A program made the translations under genes and the position numbers. A DNA stretch of 64,000 nucleotides, taken from Promineifilum sp. Lineage in GTDB: Bacteria; Chloroflexota; Anaerolineae; Promineifilales; Promineifilaceae. The notes under the pieces are model-generated. The model searched no databases. It was not told where the DNA came from and saw nothing but the letters and a program-made list of their open reading frames with translations. Positions 43,622 through 52,395 of this stretch are shown piece by piece (within the stretch, counting starts at the first letter, position 1; each line of letters opens with the position of its first letter). The stretch is from positions 1-64,000 of the forward strand of contig JAGOBF010000002.1 of the NCBI GenBank assembly GCA_017983515.1, given 5' to 3'.

Positions 43622-44866
43622 TCAATCACCTTGAGCTGGTGATTTATCATCTGCTTCTGCTATGGCATCGGCGTCTGCTTCTCGATAGGCCAACCTCAAC
43701 ATGAACGGAGTGATGACGGTGGCCATTATGATCATGAAGACTAGCACGGAGAATGATTCGCGCTGAATCACCTGCCCGGAGAGGGCGACTGAGGCGACGA
43801 TCAAGCCAACCTCACCGCGCGAGACCATGCCGATGCCCAGGCGCAGCGAATCGCGGCGATTGAACCCGGCTAGAAGCGCGCCGCCGCCGCTGCCCACGAT
43901 CTTGGTGATGACGGCGATAAGAGTCAATACGATGGCAAAAATCCACAGACTGCCGCTAACGGCGCGCAGATCGGCCTGGAGACCGATATTGACCAAAAAA
44001 ATGGGCACAAAGAAGCCGTAGGCCATGGCCGAGATGCCTTCCTCGATGCGCCCTACCAGAGGTGAGCGGGCCAGGAATAGGCCGGCCATGAACGCGCCGG
44101 TGATGGCCGCCACGCCGCCCAAGGCTTCGGACGACCAGGCGAACAGAAGGCAGGTGATTAAGCCGAACACCGTGACGCCTTGGCGAATGAGCAGATCGCT
44201 AGTTCGGCGGAGTAAGGACGGCAGGATGAAAAGCCCCACGGCCGTGGCCCCGATCAGGAAGATTACCATGCGCAGCAGGATGATGACCAGACTACCGCTT
44301 CCACCGCCGCCGCCAACGCCAAAGACAACTGTGGCGGCCGACAACAATAGCACAACGAGAACGTCATCGAAGACGGCCGCGCCCAATAAACCCAGGCCGA
44401 CCTTGCTGCGCAGCGCGCCCAACTCCATGAGCGTTTGGGCCGATATGCTGACGCTGGTGGCCGATAGAGCCAGGCCGACAAAGATCGCTTCGATCGATTC
44501 CAGGCCAAACAATCGGGCGGTCAAATAGCCGCCAGCCAGCGGCGCGACGACGCCCAGCGACCCGGCCAATGCCGCCACTCTTCCCGAACGTAATAAATCC
44601 TTGAGGTCTAGCTCCAGGCCGGCCAGGAACATCAATAACAGAACGCCGATCTCGGCGAAGAGGGTCAGCGATTCGGCCAGATGCGTATCACCGGCAAACC
44701 ATGTAACCGAACCGAGCATATTTAGGACGGTCGGCCCCAAAAGGAGGCCCACCAATAGTTCGCCCAGCACCGACGGCTGGCCCAACCGTACGCTCACGTA
44801 GCCGCTGGCCTTGGCGGCAGTCAGGATGATAGCGACAGCCAGCAAAAAATTGAGCAGCTCAGACAT
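43622..44866 (-). CDS. Cation:proton antiporter, CPA2 family
   Basis: 414 residues, about 12 predicted spans. Opens LLNFLLAVAIILTAAKASGYVSVRLGQPSVLGELLVGLLLGPTVL and shows FDDVLVVLLLS with the ion-site Asp pair, plus TGAFMAGLFLARSP. The C-terminal TrkA/RCK domain of Kef proteins is absent, which fits regulation by the separate PII-like protein. Start ATG overlaps the end of the aconitase-X gene by 8 bases. Likely exchanges Na or K for protons. Confidence 0.85.
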   Translation of the reverse strand: MSELLNFLLAVAIILTAAKASGYVSVRLGQPSVLGELLVGLLLGPTVLNMLGSVTWFAGDTHLAESLTLFAEIGVLLLMFLAGLELDLKDLLRSGRVAALAGSLGVVAPLAGGYLTARLFGLESIEAIFVGLALSATSVSISAQTLMELGALRSKVGLGLLGAAVFDDVLVVLLLSAATVVFGVGGGGGSGSLVIILLRMVIFLIGATAVGLFILPSLLRRTSDLLIRQGVTVFGLITCLLFAWSSEALGGVAAITGAFMAGLFLARSPLVGRIEEGISAMAYGFFVPIFLVNIGLQADLRAVSGSLWIFAIVLTLIAVITKIVGSGGGALLAGFNRRDSLRLGIGMVSRGEVGLIVASVALSGQVIQRESFSVLVFMIIMATVITPFMLRLAYREADADAIAEADDKSPAQGD

Positions 44867-46679
44867 CTTGGGCGGTCTGCTTGATCATCTTTAGTTGGAT
44901 CTGATCTCCTCGCTTCTCCAGGGCGACTGTATCGCCGGTCGCTATTAACTGGATAACGTCTGCTTCGAAGCTATGAGCGTAGGGAATTCCTTCCAGCGAG
45001 CAGGCCGGGGCCATCTGCTGATCGATCTCCGTGTTGATGACGGCAATCGGCGCCGTTCCCCGATAGAACAGCTCCAGCAAGACATAGGGCGCGACGCTGG
45101 AACCCGTGCCTCGGGGGAAAATGGCGATCTTGCCGGCCAGGCTTTGGCCGTTTGCCGGGTGGTCCGGCTCTTCAATGACTCCCGTCTCGCGATTGACGTA
45201 GCCCAGGAAGGTGATAGGTGTGTCGGTGACAAATGCCTCGCCCACTATCGTGTAGTCACTCTGTGACGGCAGCCCTTGCCCGGTGACAGGGCCGGCCGCG
45301 GCTTTGCCGGCATCGGCCGCTGCTCGCTTTTCACTGGGCCGAGCGGCTCTGTTTTTTCTCTGCGGGGCCGCTCCCCCCGGCGTGGGCGTCGTCGTGGGCT
45401 GATTTTCGACGGGAGACAATTCGCCAGTGGCGATAGCAATGCAGTCGGCCAGTCTCATGACTGACGTGGGGATTCCATTGAGAGCAGACTTGATGTAATG
45501 TTCGGCCTTCATCGAGTTGGTGAGAATGCGCGTGACCCAACTCTGATCGTAGGGGACGACCTCCGGGCAAGTATTTTCCAACAACAGCGCGCCACTAGCG
45601 CGGATGACGTCGGCCAGGCCCGTTTTCTCGGCGATAGCTTTGGCGGCGGCCGAGGTGAAAACCCACAATGGAGGCGGTGCTCCGGGCGGGACGGGATCGG
45701 CTGTCACGCTGCGCCCGCGCAGGTGCCGGGCGATCTCGCGTAACTCACCTACTGACGCTTGCGGGCAACCCAGCACGACCAGCGAGACGGGCGCGACGGG
45801 CTGCAACTCCCGATAGCGCTGCTCGAGCTCGGCCGCCCCGAAAGACAGACGATCCTGATAGTCTCCCTCCACAGGTTCGTCAGACGTGACGATGTGGAGC
45901 AACGCACAGCCATAGTTGGCCGCGGCCGCGCTGAGCGCTTTTCGCTGTTCGTGCGACAGGTCGGCCGGCAAACCCATGATGGCCGGTATCGGGCCGTATG
46001 GCATGCGCCAGCTCGGGCGGCGTTGCTTGCCGATCCAGTCGCCCAGCACTGAGAAGTCAGTTGGATCGGCCAGCGGAATGCTCACTGAGACGAGTAGATT
46101 GGGGCGGCGCGCTTCATCTTCCAGCAGCCCATAGTCCGGCGTGTAGCCGGTGAGGGCGCAGGCCAGGGCGGAGAGGCCCGACTCGCGATTGGTGCGCAGG
46201 TCGCAATAGGAATTGGCGAAACAGATGGCATTTGATTCGGCCCAGGCGGCCGGCCCGCCGCTGAGTGCGGGTTGCACTTCATCCCATTCGTAGGGCACAC
46301 ACGATTGAATCGTACTGACGCCCAGGGCGGCATATGAGTCGATAATTTCACGATGGTGGGCCTGGAATTCCGGAACCACGATGCGCATGGCCGGAAACTG
46401 GGCTTCGTCGCAGCCGGCCGCGTTGAGCGTGGTGGGAACGGCAACGCCCCGGCCCGGGTCTTCGGCCAGTCGTGCCAGGAATAGCCGTAAGCCAAGGCCG
46501 CCGGTCAGTGGCGATACACCGGATAAGTGGGCGCTGCTGATTGGCGTCAGGCGTTCGGCACCGGCCATGGCGGCCAGATCCATCAAAAGGCGCATGCCCA
46601 TCTGACGGGCGCGGCCTTGCTCGCCGGCCAACATGGCCCGCTGCTCGGCGTTTAACTGAGGGGGGGAATGGAGGGTCAT
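44859..46679 (-). CDS. Aconitase X, fused large and small subunits
   Basis: 606 residues. Residues 1-410 are the AcnX large part (DUF521): GMRLLMDLAAMAGAERLTPISSAHLSG, then NAICFANSYCDLRTNRES and VVLGCPQASVGEL. A Pro/Ala/Lys linker spans about 415-470. Residues about 470-606 are the swivelling small part (DUF126): GTGSSVAPYVLLELFYRGTAPIAVINTEIDQQMAP. In archaea these are two subunits of phosphomevalonate dehydratase; other AcnX proteins act on hydroxyproline. The ubiD gene directly upstream favours the mevalonate role. Confidence 0.85.
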   Translation of the reverse strand: MTLHSPPQLNAEQRAMLAGEQGRARQMGMRLLMDLAAMAGAERLTPISSAHLSGVSPLTGGLGLRLFLARLAEDPGRGVAVPTTLNAAGCDEAQFPAMRIVVPEFQAHHREIIDSYAALGVSTIQSCVPYEWDEVQPALSGGPAAWAESNAICFANSYCDLRTNRESGLSALACALTGYTPDYGLLEDEARRPNLLVSVSIPLADPTDFSVLGDWIGKQRRPSWRMPYGPIPAIMGLPADLSHEQRKALSAAAANYGCALLHIVTSDEPVEGDYQDRLSFGAAELEQRYRELQPVAPVSLVVLGCPQASVGELREIARHLRGRSVTADPVPPGAPPPLWVFTSAAAKAIAEKTGLADVIRASGALLLENTCPEVVPYDQSWVTRILTNSMKAEHYIKSALNGIPTSVMRLADCIAIATGELSPVENQPTTTPTPGGAAPQRKNRAARPSEKRAAADAGKAAAGPVTGQGLPSQSDYTIVGEAFVTDTPITFLGYVNRETGVIEEPDHPANGQSLAGKIAIFPRGTGSSVAPYVLLELFYRGTAPIAVINTEIDQQMAPACSLEGIPYAHSFEADVIQLIATGDTVALEKRGDQIQLKMIKQTAQDV

Positions 46680-46788
46680 ATTGAATTACCTGTTACTCGA
46701 TTGTTGCCCTGAAGAAGTTGTAGGCGATTACTTCTATCGGCCTCTCGAACTGGGCGCCGACACCGGGCAGAAGCGGCATGCCCATATC

Positions 46789-48117
46789 CTAGCTCCGGCT
46801 TTTGCTGTCCAGATATCGATCCAAATCCACCGTGCCGTATTCTCCGCGTTCATACTGGCGGCGATCCGCGCCCCACGGAATGGTACAATCGAGGCCCATC
46901 TTGGCGGTCATACTTTTGCGGCCGGGGACGTGGATGCCTGAGGGATCCAACGAGCTACCCGATTGATTCGCGTAGACATACAAATCGCGGTCGGCCTGAA
47001 AGCGGGTCGCCATGGCCCATTCCACCTGCGCCGGGTCATAGATGTCGACGTCGGTATCCACCACCCAGACGTGCTTCAGCGAACCATGTCCCTGGAATGC
47101 GGCCTCAATGGCCAGGCGGCCGTCATCCAGCCCCTGCTTGTCGATCTGCACCACGGCGTGGAGCCAGGAAGCGCCACCCGGCGTGATGGTCGCGCCGGTA
47201 CAACGGGTCACCTGATTGACGGCAGCGAAAATAGTTGGTTCCTTGGGCATGCCCATCAGCAGCTTGTGTTCCAGTCCGCCGGGTAGCAAGGCGTGGAAGA
47301 TAGGTTCCCGGCGATGGGTTATCAAGTCTATTTCGATGGCGGGTTGCTGGCGGGTGATGTCCATAGTCTCCGTCAAATCCATGAATGGGCCTTCGCTGAC
47401 CGATTGCCGGGTGATGCGGCCTTCCAGCACGATTTCGGCATCGGCCGGGACGTAGAGATCGTTGGTCAGGCACTTCACGACGGGTGTCGGCTCCAGCGCA
47501 TTGGCGACAGCCATTTCATCGACGCCGGGCGGAGGGGACATCGACGCGGCCAGATGGACGCCGAGGGAGACGCCGATACAAATCGCCACCGGCAGATCGC
47601 CTTCCGTTTTCTGCATGGCCTGATACGTCCCGCGGTTTTCGACGATGCGCGCGGTGAAGCGTCGCTCGTCAAGGCGTAGCAAGCGATGGTAGCACATGTT
47701 GCGGCCCAGCTCGGGATCGTTGACGATGACGACGTTGCTGGCGATATAATGGCCCCCATCCTGTGGTAAATGAAGTAGAATGGGCAAATCCAGAAGATTT
47801 ACCTGTTCCAACACGACCTCCTGACAGGCGGCCGACTCGACGATGGGAGGCGGCACCGGATTTTCAAGCCCATTAGTCAGGTGATGGAGCAGGCTCGGTA
47901 TTTCAATACCCAGGGCCATGCTGAAGTAGCGGCGCTGGGAGCACACGCCGGAACATACGCGCCATCCGGGGTAGCCCTGGACGTCCGTGAACAACACCGG
48001 CCGCCCCTCCAGGGCGTGGGCGACGTTGGCGATTTCGAAGGTCGTGTCGACAGGCTGGTCGATGCTGATCAAGTCGCCGGTGTCGGCGGCCATTTCGATG
48101 AAGCGGCGAAAACTCAT
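46789..48117 (-). CDS. UbiD-family decarboxylase
   Basis: 442 residues, UbiD-like with the opening FRRFIEMAADTGDLISIDQPVD and the middle VPADAEIVLEGRI...SEGPFMDLTE, followed by GGLEHKLLMGMPKEPTI. Enzymes of this family use prenylated FMN, made by UbiX, which is not in the window. Together with the fused AcnX gene 109 bases downstream it may decarboxylate anhydromevalonate phosphate. It heads the operon ubiD-acnX-antiporter-PII, with TATAAT at 48145-48150 and AAGGA before its ATG. Confidence 0.85.
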   Translation of the reverse strand: MSFRRFIEMAADTGDLISIDQPVDTTFEIANVAHALEGRPVLFTDVQGYPGWRVCSGVCSQRRYFSMALGIEIPSLLHHLTNGLENPVPPPIVESAACQEVVLEQVNLLDLPILLHLPQDGGHYIASNVVIVNDPELGRNMCYHRLLRLDERRFTARIVENRGTYQAMQKTEGDLPVAICIGVSLGVHLAASMSPPPGVDEMAVANALEPTPVVKCLTNDLYVPADAEIVLEGRITRQSVSEGPFMDLTETMDITRQQPAIEIDLITHRREPIFHALLPGGLEHKLLMGMPKEPTIFAAVNQVTRCTGATITPGGASWLHAVVQIDKQGLDDGRLAIEAAFQGHGSLKHVWVVDTDVDIYDPAQVEWAMATRFQADRDLYVYANQSGSSLDPSGIHVPGRKSMTAKMGLDCTIPWGADRRQYERGEYGTVDLDRYLDSKSRS

Positions 48118-48144
48118 AAGTTTTTGATCCTTGTGTAGGGTTTG

Positions 48145-48150
48145 ATTATA
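48145..48150 (-). promoter_or_regulatory. -10 box of the ubiD operon
   Basis: TATAAT on the minus strand, giving a leader of about 20 bases with AAGGA. No convincing -35 box. Divergent to the TATAAT at 48211-48216. Confidence 0.55.
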
Positions 48151-48210
48151 ACCAAGAGGCTCCTTGGGGTCGATTTGCGAGAACGATGGTCTGCGGCCAG
48201 TCCGATTATC

Positions 48211-48216
48211 TATAAT
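48211..48216 (+). promoter_or_regulatory. -10 box of the SH3 lipoprotein gene
   Basis: TATAAT followed by a leader of about 38 bases with GAGGTG before ATG 48262. No clear -35. Confidence 0.5.
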
Positions 48217-48261
48217 GGTTGCGTCGAGTCGTTGGGATATTTAGGCACGTTGAGGTGTGAA

Positions 48262-48681
48262 ATGGGCGATCGCCATATTGTTGGATTAGGGTTGGTATTG
48301 TTATTGTCGACTTCTTTGGCCTGTAACGCCTTCGCGGGACGCAGTAACACGTTGCCCCCGCCGCCCATCCCCACGGCTGCGCCGGAGAGTGCGGCGACGC
48401 CCGGCGAGGCGAATCTGGCCCCGACGGTTACGCTGCCGGCCGACGAGCCCATCGAACAGGTGCAGGGAACGGTGCGCATCCTGGTCGATCTGAATATCCG
48501 CTCCGGCCCTGGTGTGCGCTTCGATCGCGTGGGCTTCTTGTTGAAGGACGAACGCGTGGCCGTGATCGGCCGGGATTCTCAAAGCGGGTGGTGGCAAATC
48601 AAATGCCCCGAGAACGACAATGTGCCGGCGTGCTGGGTATCCGGCGGTTCGCAGTTCACTTTGCTGGAAAGTGGAGAGTAG
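48262..48681 (+). CDS. SH3-domain lipoprotein
   Basis: 139 residues from ATG 48262, behind GAGGTG. Lipoprotein signal ending SLAC (C21), Pro-rich linker to about residue 70, then an SH3b domain (VRILVDLNIRSGPGVRFDRVGFLLKDERVAVIGRDSQSGWWQIKCP). The longer frame from 48142 crosses the -10 box and is rejected. Probably a cell-surface protein; ligand unknown. Confidence 0.8.
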   Translation: MGDRHIVGLGLVLLLSTSLACNAFAGRSNTLPPPPIPTAAPESAATPGEANLAPTVTLPADEPIEQVQGTVRILVDLNIRSGPGVRFDRVGFLLKDERVAVIGRDSQSGWWQIKCPENDNVPACWVSGGSQFTLLESGE

Positions 48682-48684
48682 TGA

Positions 48685-48722
48685 AAAAAGGTGCTCCCCC
48701 TGTCCTGCGAAACAGGGGGAGC
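48685..48722 (-). terminator. Rho-independent terminator of ftsZ
   Basis: Read on the minus strand: stem of GCTCCCCCTGT (48693-48703) with ACAGGGGGAGC (48712-48722), followed by ACCTTTTTT. It lies 71 bases after the ftsZ stop and faces the SH3 lipoprotein gene. Confidence 0.88.
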
Positions 48723-48793
48723 TGCAGAGAGGGGATGTAGCCTGCGAGCAAGCGTTTGAAACGTCCGGGCCCAGACCCGGACGGGAAGACATC

Positions 48794-49930
48794 TTACTTT
48801 CGTCGAAGGAAGGCCGGAACATCCAGGTTGGCCGGCGCGAATCGCGCCGCCGGCTCCTGAGCGGCCGGTTCTTCAGCCCGTTCGGCCGGCTTTTCGGCCC
48901 TTGCCGGCGGGTGGGCCTGGCGCGCGGCCGTCTCGAACAGCCCAGTGTCATTTCGCTGCAACAACTGCCGGCGCATGTGCGTCTGATCGAAACGGGTGGC
49001 GATCACCGTAATGCGTATCTCGTCGCCCATGGCCTCATCCACGACCGCGCCGAAAATCACATTCGCATCCGGGTGAGTCGTCTCGCGGATGACTTCGGCC
49101 GCCTCATTGACTTCATACAGACTTAGGGTGTTTCCCCCGGTAATATTGAACAGGACTCCCTGCGCGCCATCGATGGTGACATCAAGTAAGTGCGAGCTGA
49201 CCGCCTGTTCGGCGGCGATGCGGGCGCGATCCTCGCCCGAGCCTCTGCCCACCGCCATCAATGCCGCGCCGCCTTTGGTCATGATCGTTTTCACGTCGGC
49301 AAAGTCGAGGTTGATGAGACCGGGTACGGTGATGAGCTCGGTTATTCCCTGAATTCCCTGGCGCAAGACATCGTCGGCCAGCTGGAAGGAATCCTCCAGG
49401 GGCATGCGTTTGTTGGTGATGTCCAGCAGGCGGTCATTGGGAATGATGATGAGCGTATCCACGTGCTTTTGCAGCTGTTCGATGCCGCGATCGGCCGAGG
49501 CCGCGCGCTTGCTGCCCTCGAAATGAAAAGGACGGGTGACGACGCCAATCGTCAGCGCGCCGAGTTCCTGGGCCACGCGGGCCACAACCGGCGCCGCGCC
49601 GGTGCCTGTGCCGCCGCCCATGCCGGCCGTCACAAAAACCATGTCGGCTCCCCGCAGGACGGATTCGATCTCATGAAGAGATTCGCTGGCCGCTTTCTCA
49701 CCCTGATCAGGGTAGCCGCCGGCGCCCAACCCTCTGGTCAGCTTGTCACCGATGCGCACGCGTACCGGTGCATCGGAAAGGGAGAGAGCCTGGTTATCGG
49801 TGTTGACGGCGATAAAGTCCACACCTTTCACACCTTCGGCAATCATGCGATTAATCGCGTTGCTGCCTGCTCCTCCAACACCGATAACACGGATGCTGGC
49901 GGCGCTATCCGTATTCGTTGTTTGTTGCAT
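48794..49930 (-). CDS. ftsZ: Cell division protein FtsZ
   Basis: 378 residues. Tubulin GTP loop GGGTGTG at 105-111, start [18 protein letters not shown], and C-terminal peptide [10 protein letters not shown] for binding partner proteins. A disordered Ala/Pro/Glu linker precedes it. Forms the Z-ring. No ftsA or mra cluster is near; the only upstream cistron is a small HTH gene 62 bases away. An AAGAGG site precedes the ATG. Confidence 0.97.
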   Translation of the reverse strand: MQQTTNTDSAASIRVIGVGGAGSNAINRMIAEGVKGVDFIAVNTDNQALSLSDAPVRVRIGDKLTRGLGAGGYPDQGEKAASESLHEIESVLRGADMVFVTAGMGGGTGTGAAPVVARVAQELGALTIGVVTRPFHFEGSKRAASADRGIEQLQKHVDTLIIIPNDRLLDITNKRMPLEDSFQLADDVLRQGIQGITELITVPGLINLDFADVKTIMTKGGAALMAVGRGSGEDRARIAAEQAVSSHLLDVTIDGAQGVLFNITGGNTLSLYEVNEAAEVIRETTHPDANVIFGAVVDEAMGDEIRITVIATRFDQTHMRRQLLQRNDTGLFETAARQAHPPARAEKPAERAEEPAAQEPAARFAPANLDVPAFLRRK

Positions 49931-49992
49931 CCTCTTTTCCCTTCCTTTCGATAGCGAGCAAAGAGAACTGACATGCCGATCAGGGTAGAAGC

Positions 49993-50205
49993 TTAAAACA
50001 GGGTGGCTTTATTCCCCGGCCGTCCGTCGTATCCGCTGGCAAATTGCTCCAGCACCGACTTCTCGACCAACCACTTGTTGCCGAATTTTATGGCCGGTAG
50101 CTTGCCGTCTCGGATGAGTCGGCGCACTGACTCCGGATGTATTCCCAGCCGCTTACTAACCTGATCCACATCGGAATAATTTTCCAGTAAGTTCTCTTTG
50201 CTCAT
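49993..50205 (-). CDS. Small HTH (excisionase/MerR-like) DNA-binding protein
   Basis: 70 residues from ATG 50205; upstream in-frame ATGs up to 50256 are possible. The stretch [44 protein letters not shown] is a helix-turn-helix 17 domain. Promoter at 50296-50324. Same strand and directly before ftsZ, so it may share the ftsZ transcript and could influence cell division or simply be a neighbour. Confidence 0.75.
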   Translation of the reverse strand: MSKENLLENYSDVDQVSKRLGIHPESVRRLIRDGKLPAIKFGNKWLVEKSVLEQFASGYDGRPGNKATLF

Positions 50206-50295
50206 AATTAGCACCGCTGACATCCGGTGGCCCATCTTCCCCATGAGCCATGCCAATAACTGTTTGTGTCATGCGGGATACTACAACATATTGCA

Positions 50296-50324
50296 ACAAT
50301 ACAACAGTAATTGGCCTAAGTCAA
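50296..50324 (-). promoter_or_regulatory. Promoter of the HTH-ftsZ unit
   Basis: Minus strand: TTGACT (50319-50324), 17-base spacer, TATTGT (50296-50301). Start near 50289. Confidence 0.65.
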
Positions 50325-50416
50325 TAGTCCCCGCCAGGCTGAAGAATGTTTTTACATTACTCAGTAAAATGGGAGAGTCCGAGTATTTTGATCATTCACG
50401 GCGCACCAGACATATC

Positions 50417-51631
50417 TCATTCCAGGAGCAGGCCACAGATGGAAACGAGGGAGGTGTCCGATTGATCGGCCGAACATTGAGCGTAGGCCACTTGAACTCC
50501 CGCGCTCGCCTCCAGATAGCGCAGCATGAGATACAACGGGGCAAAGCCGCAGATGCGGTTGCGGTCGTCGATCTGCGCGATCTGCTGATAAAAATCGGCC
50601 GCGTTCCCGTGGACAATCGCTTCCATCAGCCTCTCGTCTTCCTGCCGCAAGACCGCGCGTCGCTGAGTGTCCATGTCGAACGTGTCGCCGAATGCGGGCC
50701 CGACGTGGGCCAGATCGACCGAACCGACGGCCAGGACACGGCGACCGTCCGTCGCGCGGCACAGGGCATCCAGAAAACGGTTATACGTCGGATCGTCCTG
50801 CGGATGGGTGCCGCTGGTTACGAAGTGGTGGAAAGAGCCGACAAGGATGGGGATCATCGGGCAAGGCGTTTGTCCGGCCTGGTGAAAGATGTGGTGGAGC
50901 CAGACGGCCGATAACTCCACCGAGTGTTCGTTGCGGTGGTTTAGCTCTTCCTGGTAGGCGGCTGCTTCGCCAATGGCGGCGGACAATTGATCGATCAGAT
51001 CGCGATCGGTGTCGAGCACGCCATAGGGAGTGGCGTAGGCTTGGCGCGTCAAGGTCAGGCTGCCCGAACGGCCATTGTGATCCGTGCCAAATATCAGCAC
51101 CAGGTCGGCTTCCAGGGCAGACAGAGCCGCCGCGCGCCACACTCGGGCGTAGACCGAGCCACCGCGCTGATAGTCGATGTGGGGCGAGACGATGCCTCGC
51201 CACTGGTTCGATCCGCCCGGTGCCGTGCCGTTGGCGTACCCTTGAAACAATGTAGTTAGTTCGCCAGGTTCAGAGGGATAGCTTAATCCGGCCAAAGCCG
51301 GCGGCCGGTAGGCCTGGGCGCGGTAGGCCTGCAGGTGTCGCCCGCGCTCGCTCTCAAATCGCGCGTTTTGCAGCAAGAACGCGCGGTCAAGCTCGGCCAA
51401 CGCTTCCTCGACAGCGGCGAAGGGGACGTCGCCGCCCAGTTGACGGGATAACTCGCGGTGGATCATTTCCGGCGTGTGCGTCCCGTCACACAAGAGAAGC
51501 ATCTGGGCCAGGACCTGTGGGAAGATGAGCTGACGATCACTTAGCTGCCACGGATCCCGAAGCAACCACATCTGTTCACCGTGGTGGAATACAGGCTGAA
51601 AATCAAGCGTTCTTAATTGCGGAAGGGTCAT
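50417..51631 (-). CDS. Memo-family protein (AmmeMemoRadiSam B) with PqqD-like N-terminus
   Basis: 404 residues from ATG 51631. Residues about 115-404 are the Memo domain: GLSYPSEPGELTTLF, PHIDY at 150-154, TDHNG with H185, and VGSVDLAHVGPAFGD. Residues 1-95 look like a PqqD-type winged helix (LRDPWQLSDRQLIFPQVLAQMLLLCDGTHT then IHRELSRQLGG). Memo proteins resemble extradiol dioxygenases and occur with a radical SAM and an AMMECR1 protein; neither partner is in the window. Confidence 0.82.
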   Translation of the reverse strand: MTLPQLRTLDFQPVFHHGEQMWLLRDPWQLSDRQLIFPQVLAQMLLLCDGTHTPEMIHRELSRQLGGDVPFAAVEEALAELDRAFLLQNARFESERGRHLQAYRAQAYRPPALAGLSYPSEPGELTTLFQGYANGTAPGGSNQWRGIVSPHIDYQRGGSVYARVWRAAALSALEADLVLIFGTDHNGRSGSLTLTRQAYATPYGVLDTDRDLIDQLSAAIGEAAAYQEELNHRNEHSVELSAVWLHHIFHQAGQTPCPMIPILVGSFHHFVTSGTHPQDDPTYNRFLDALCRATDGRRVLAVGSVDLAHVGPAFGDTFDMDTQRRAVLRQEDERLMEAIVHGNAADFYQQIAQIDDRNRICGFAPLYLMLRYLEASAGVQVAYAQCSADQSDTSLVSICGLLLE

Positions 51632-51659
51632 AGCTTCAGACCAACAGCGGCCGGCCGGC

Positions 51660-52352
51660 TTAGGGACAAAGCGGCGCAAATCCGAACGGGCCGAGGAGCA
51701 TCTCGAAGAATGACGCCAGGGGTCCACAGTAAAGCAATCGCCCCTGATCATAGGCGTCGAGGATCAGGAAGGTTCCGGCGCAGACTAGAAGCAGGGCCAG
51801 TAGCAATCCGCAGCCGACCAACAGTCCCCGGCCCCGTCGTGGCTCTTCGGTAGCATAAGAAGGGGCCGGTGTGTAAGCGGGAGCGGGTTGAGGCGCGGCG
51901 GCCGGCGGCCGTGGCGCGGGTGGGGTCAAGTGTGGTGACGGCTGAATGGGTTTGGCCTGGACAGGTGAAACAGGGGGTGAATAGAGTTGGGTGGGCCGTT
52001 CGGCCAGGTCTGGAGCAGGGCCGGGGGCGTTGGCCGCCGCCGGCTCCGACGCGGACAAGTAGCGCAATCTGACCGTATCGCCCAGATCGATCGTGTCACC
52101 GTCCTGCAAGAGAGTCAGATGGGTGATGCGTTGGCCGTTGACGAACGTGCCGTTCGTGCTACCGGTGTCCTCCACGGCAAAGCCATCGGCCCGACGCACG
52201 ATTCGAATGTGTCGCCGCGATACTTCGGCGTCGGCCAGCACCAGATCGTTGCCCGCGCTGCGGCCGATGGTCAGTTGCTCAGTCTGCAACTGTATCCGGG
52301 TCGTTGGCACCGGCCCACGTTCCACGACGAGAAGGGCATCTGTTTCGTTCAT
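51660..52352 (-). CDS. FHA-domain membrane protein
   Basis: 230 residues. FHA domain at about 22-98 with TIGRSAGNDLVLADAEVSRRHIRI and DTGSTNGTFVNGQRI, the phosphothreonine-binding loops. A Pro/Ala-rich linker (100-168) leads to one membrane span (about 178-198). Probably reads Ser/Thr-kinase signals at the membrane. TATAGT lies nine bases before the ATG. Confidence 0.85.
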   Translation of the reverse strand: MNETDALLVVERGPVPTTRIQLQTEQLTIGRSAGNDLVLADAEVSRRHIRIVRRADGFAVEDTGSTNGTFVNGQRITHLTLLQDGDTIDLGDTVRLRYLSASEPAAANAPGPAPDLAERPTQLYSPPVSPVQAKPIQPSPHLTPPAPRPPAAAPQPAPAYTPAPSYATEEPRRGRGLLVGCGLLLALLLVCAGTFLILDAYDQGRLLYCGPLASFFEMLLGPFGFAPLCP

Positions 52353-52395
52353 GATCCTCTAACTATATCCACGATCATCCCGTTGGGCGAACGTG

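Noticed and set aside
46681..46941. Plus-strand frame between acnX and ubiD
   Set aside because: Most of it is antisense to the ubiD end and no product can be recognised.
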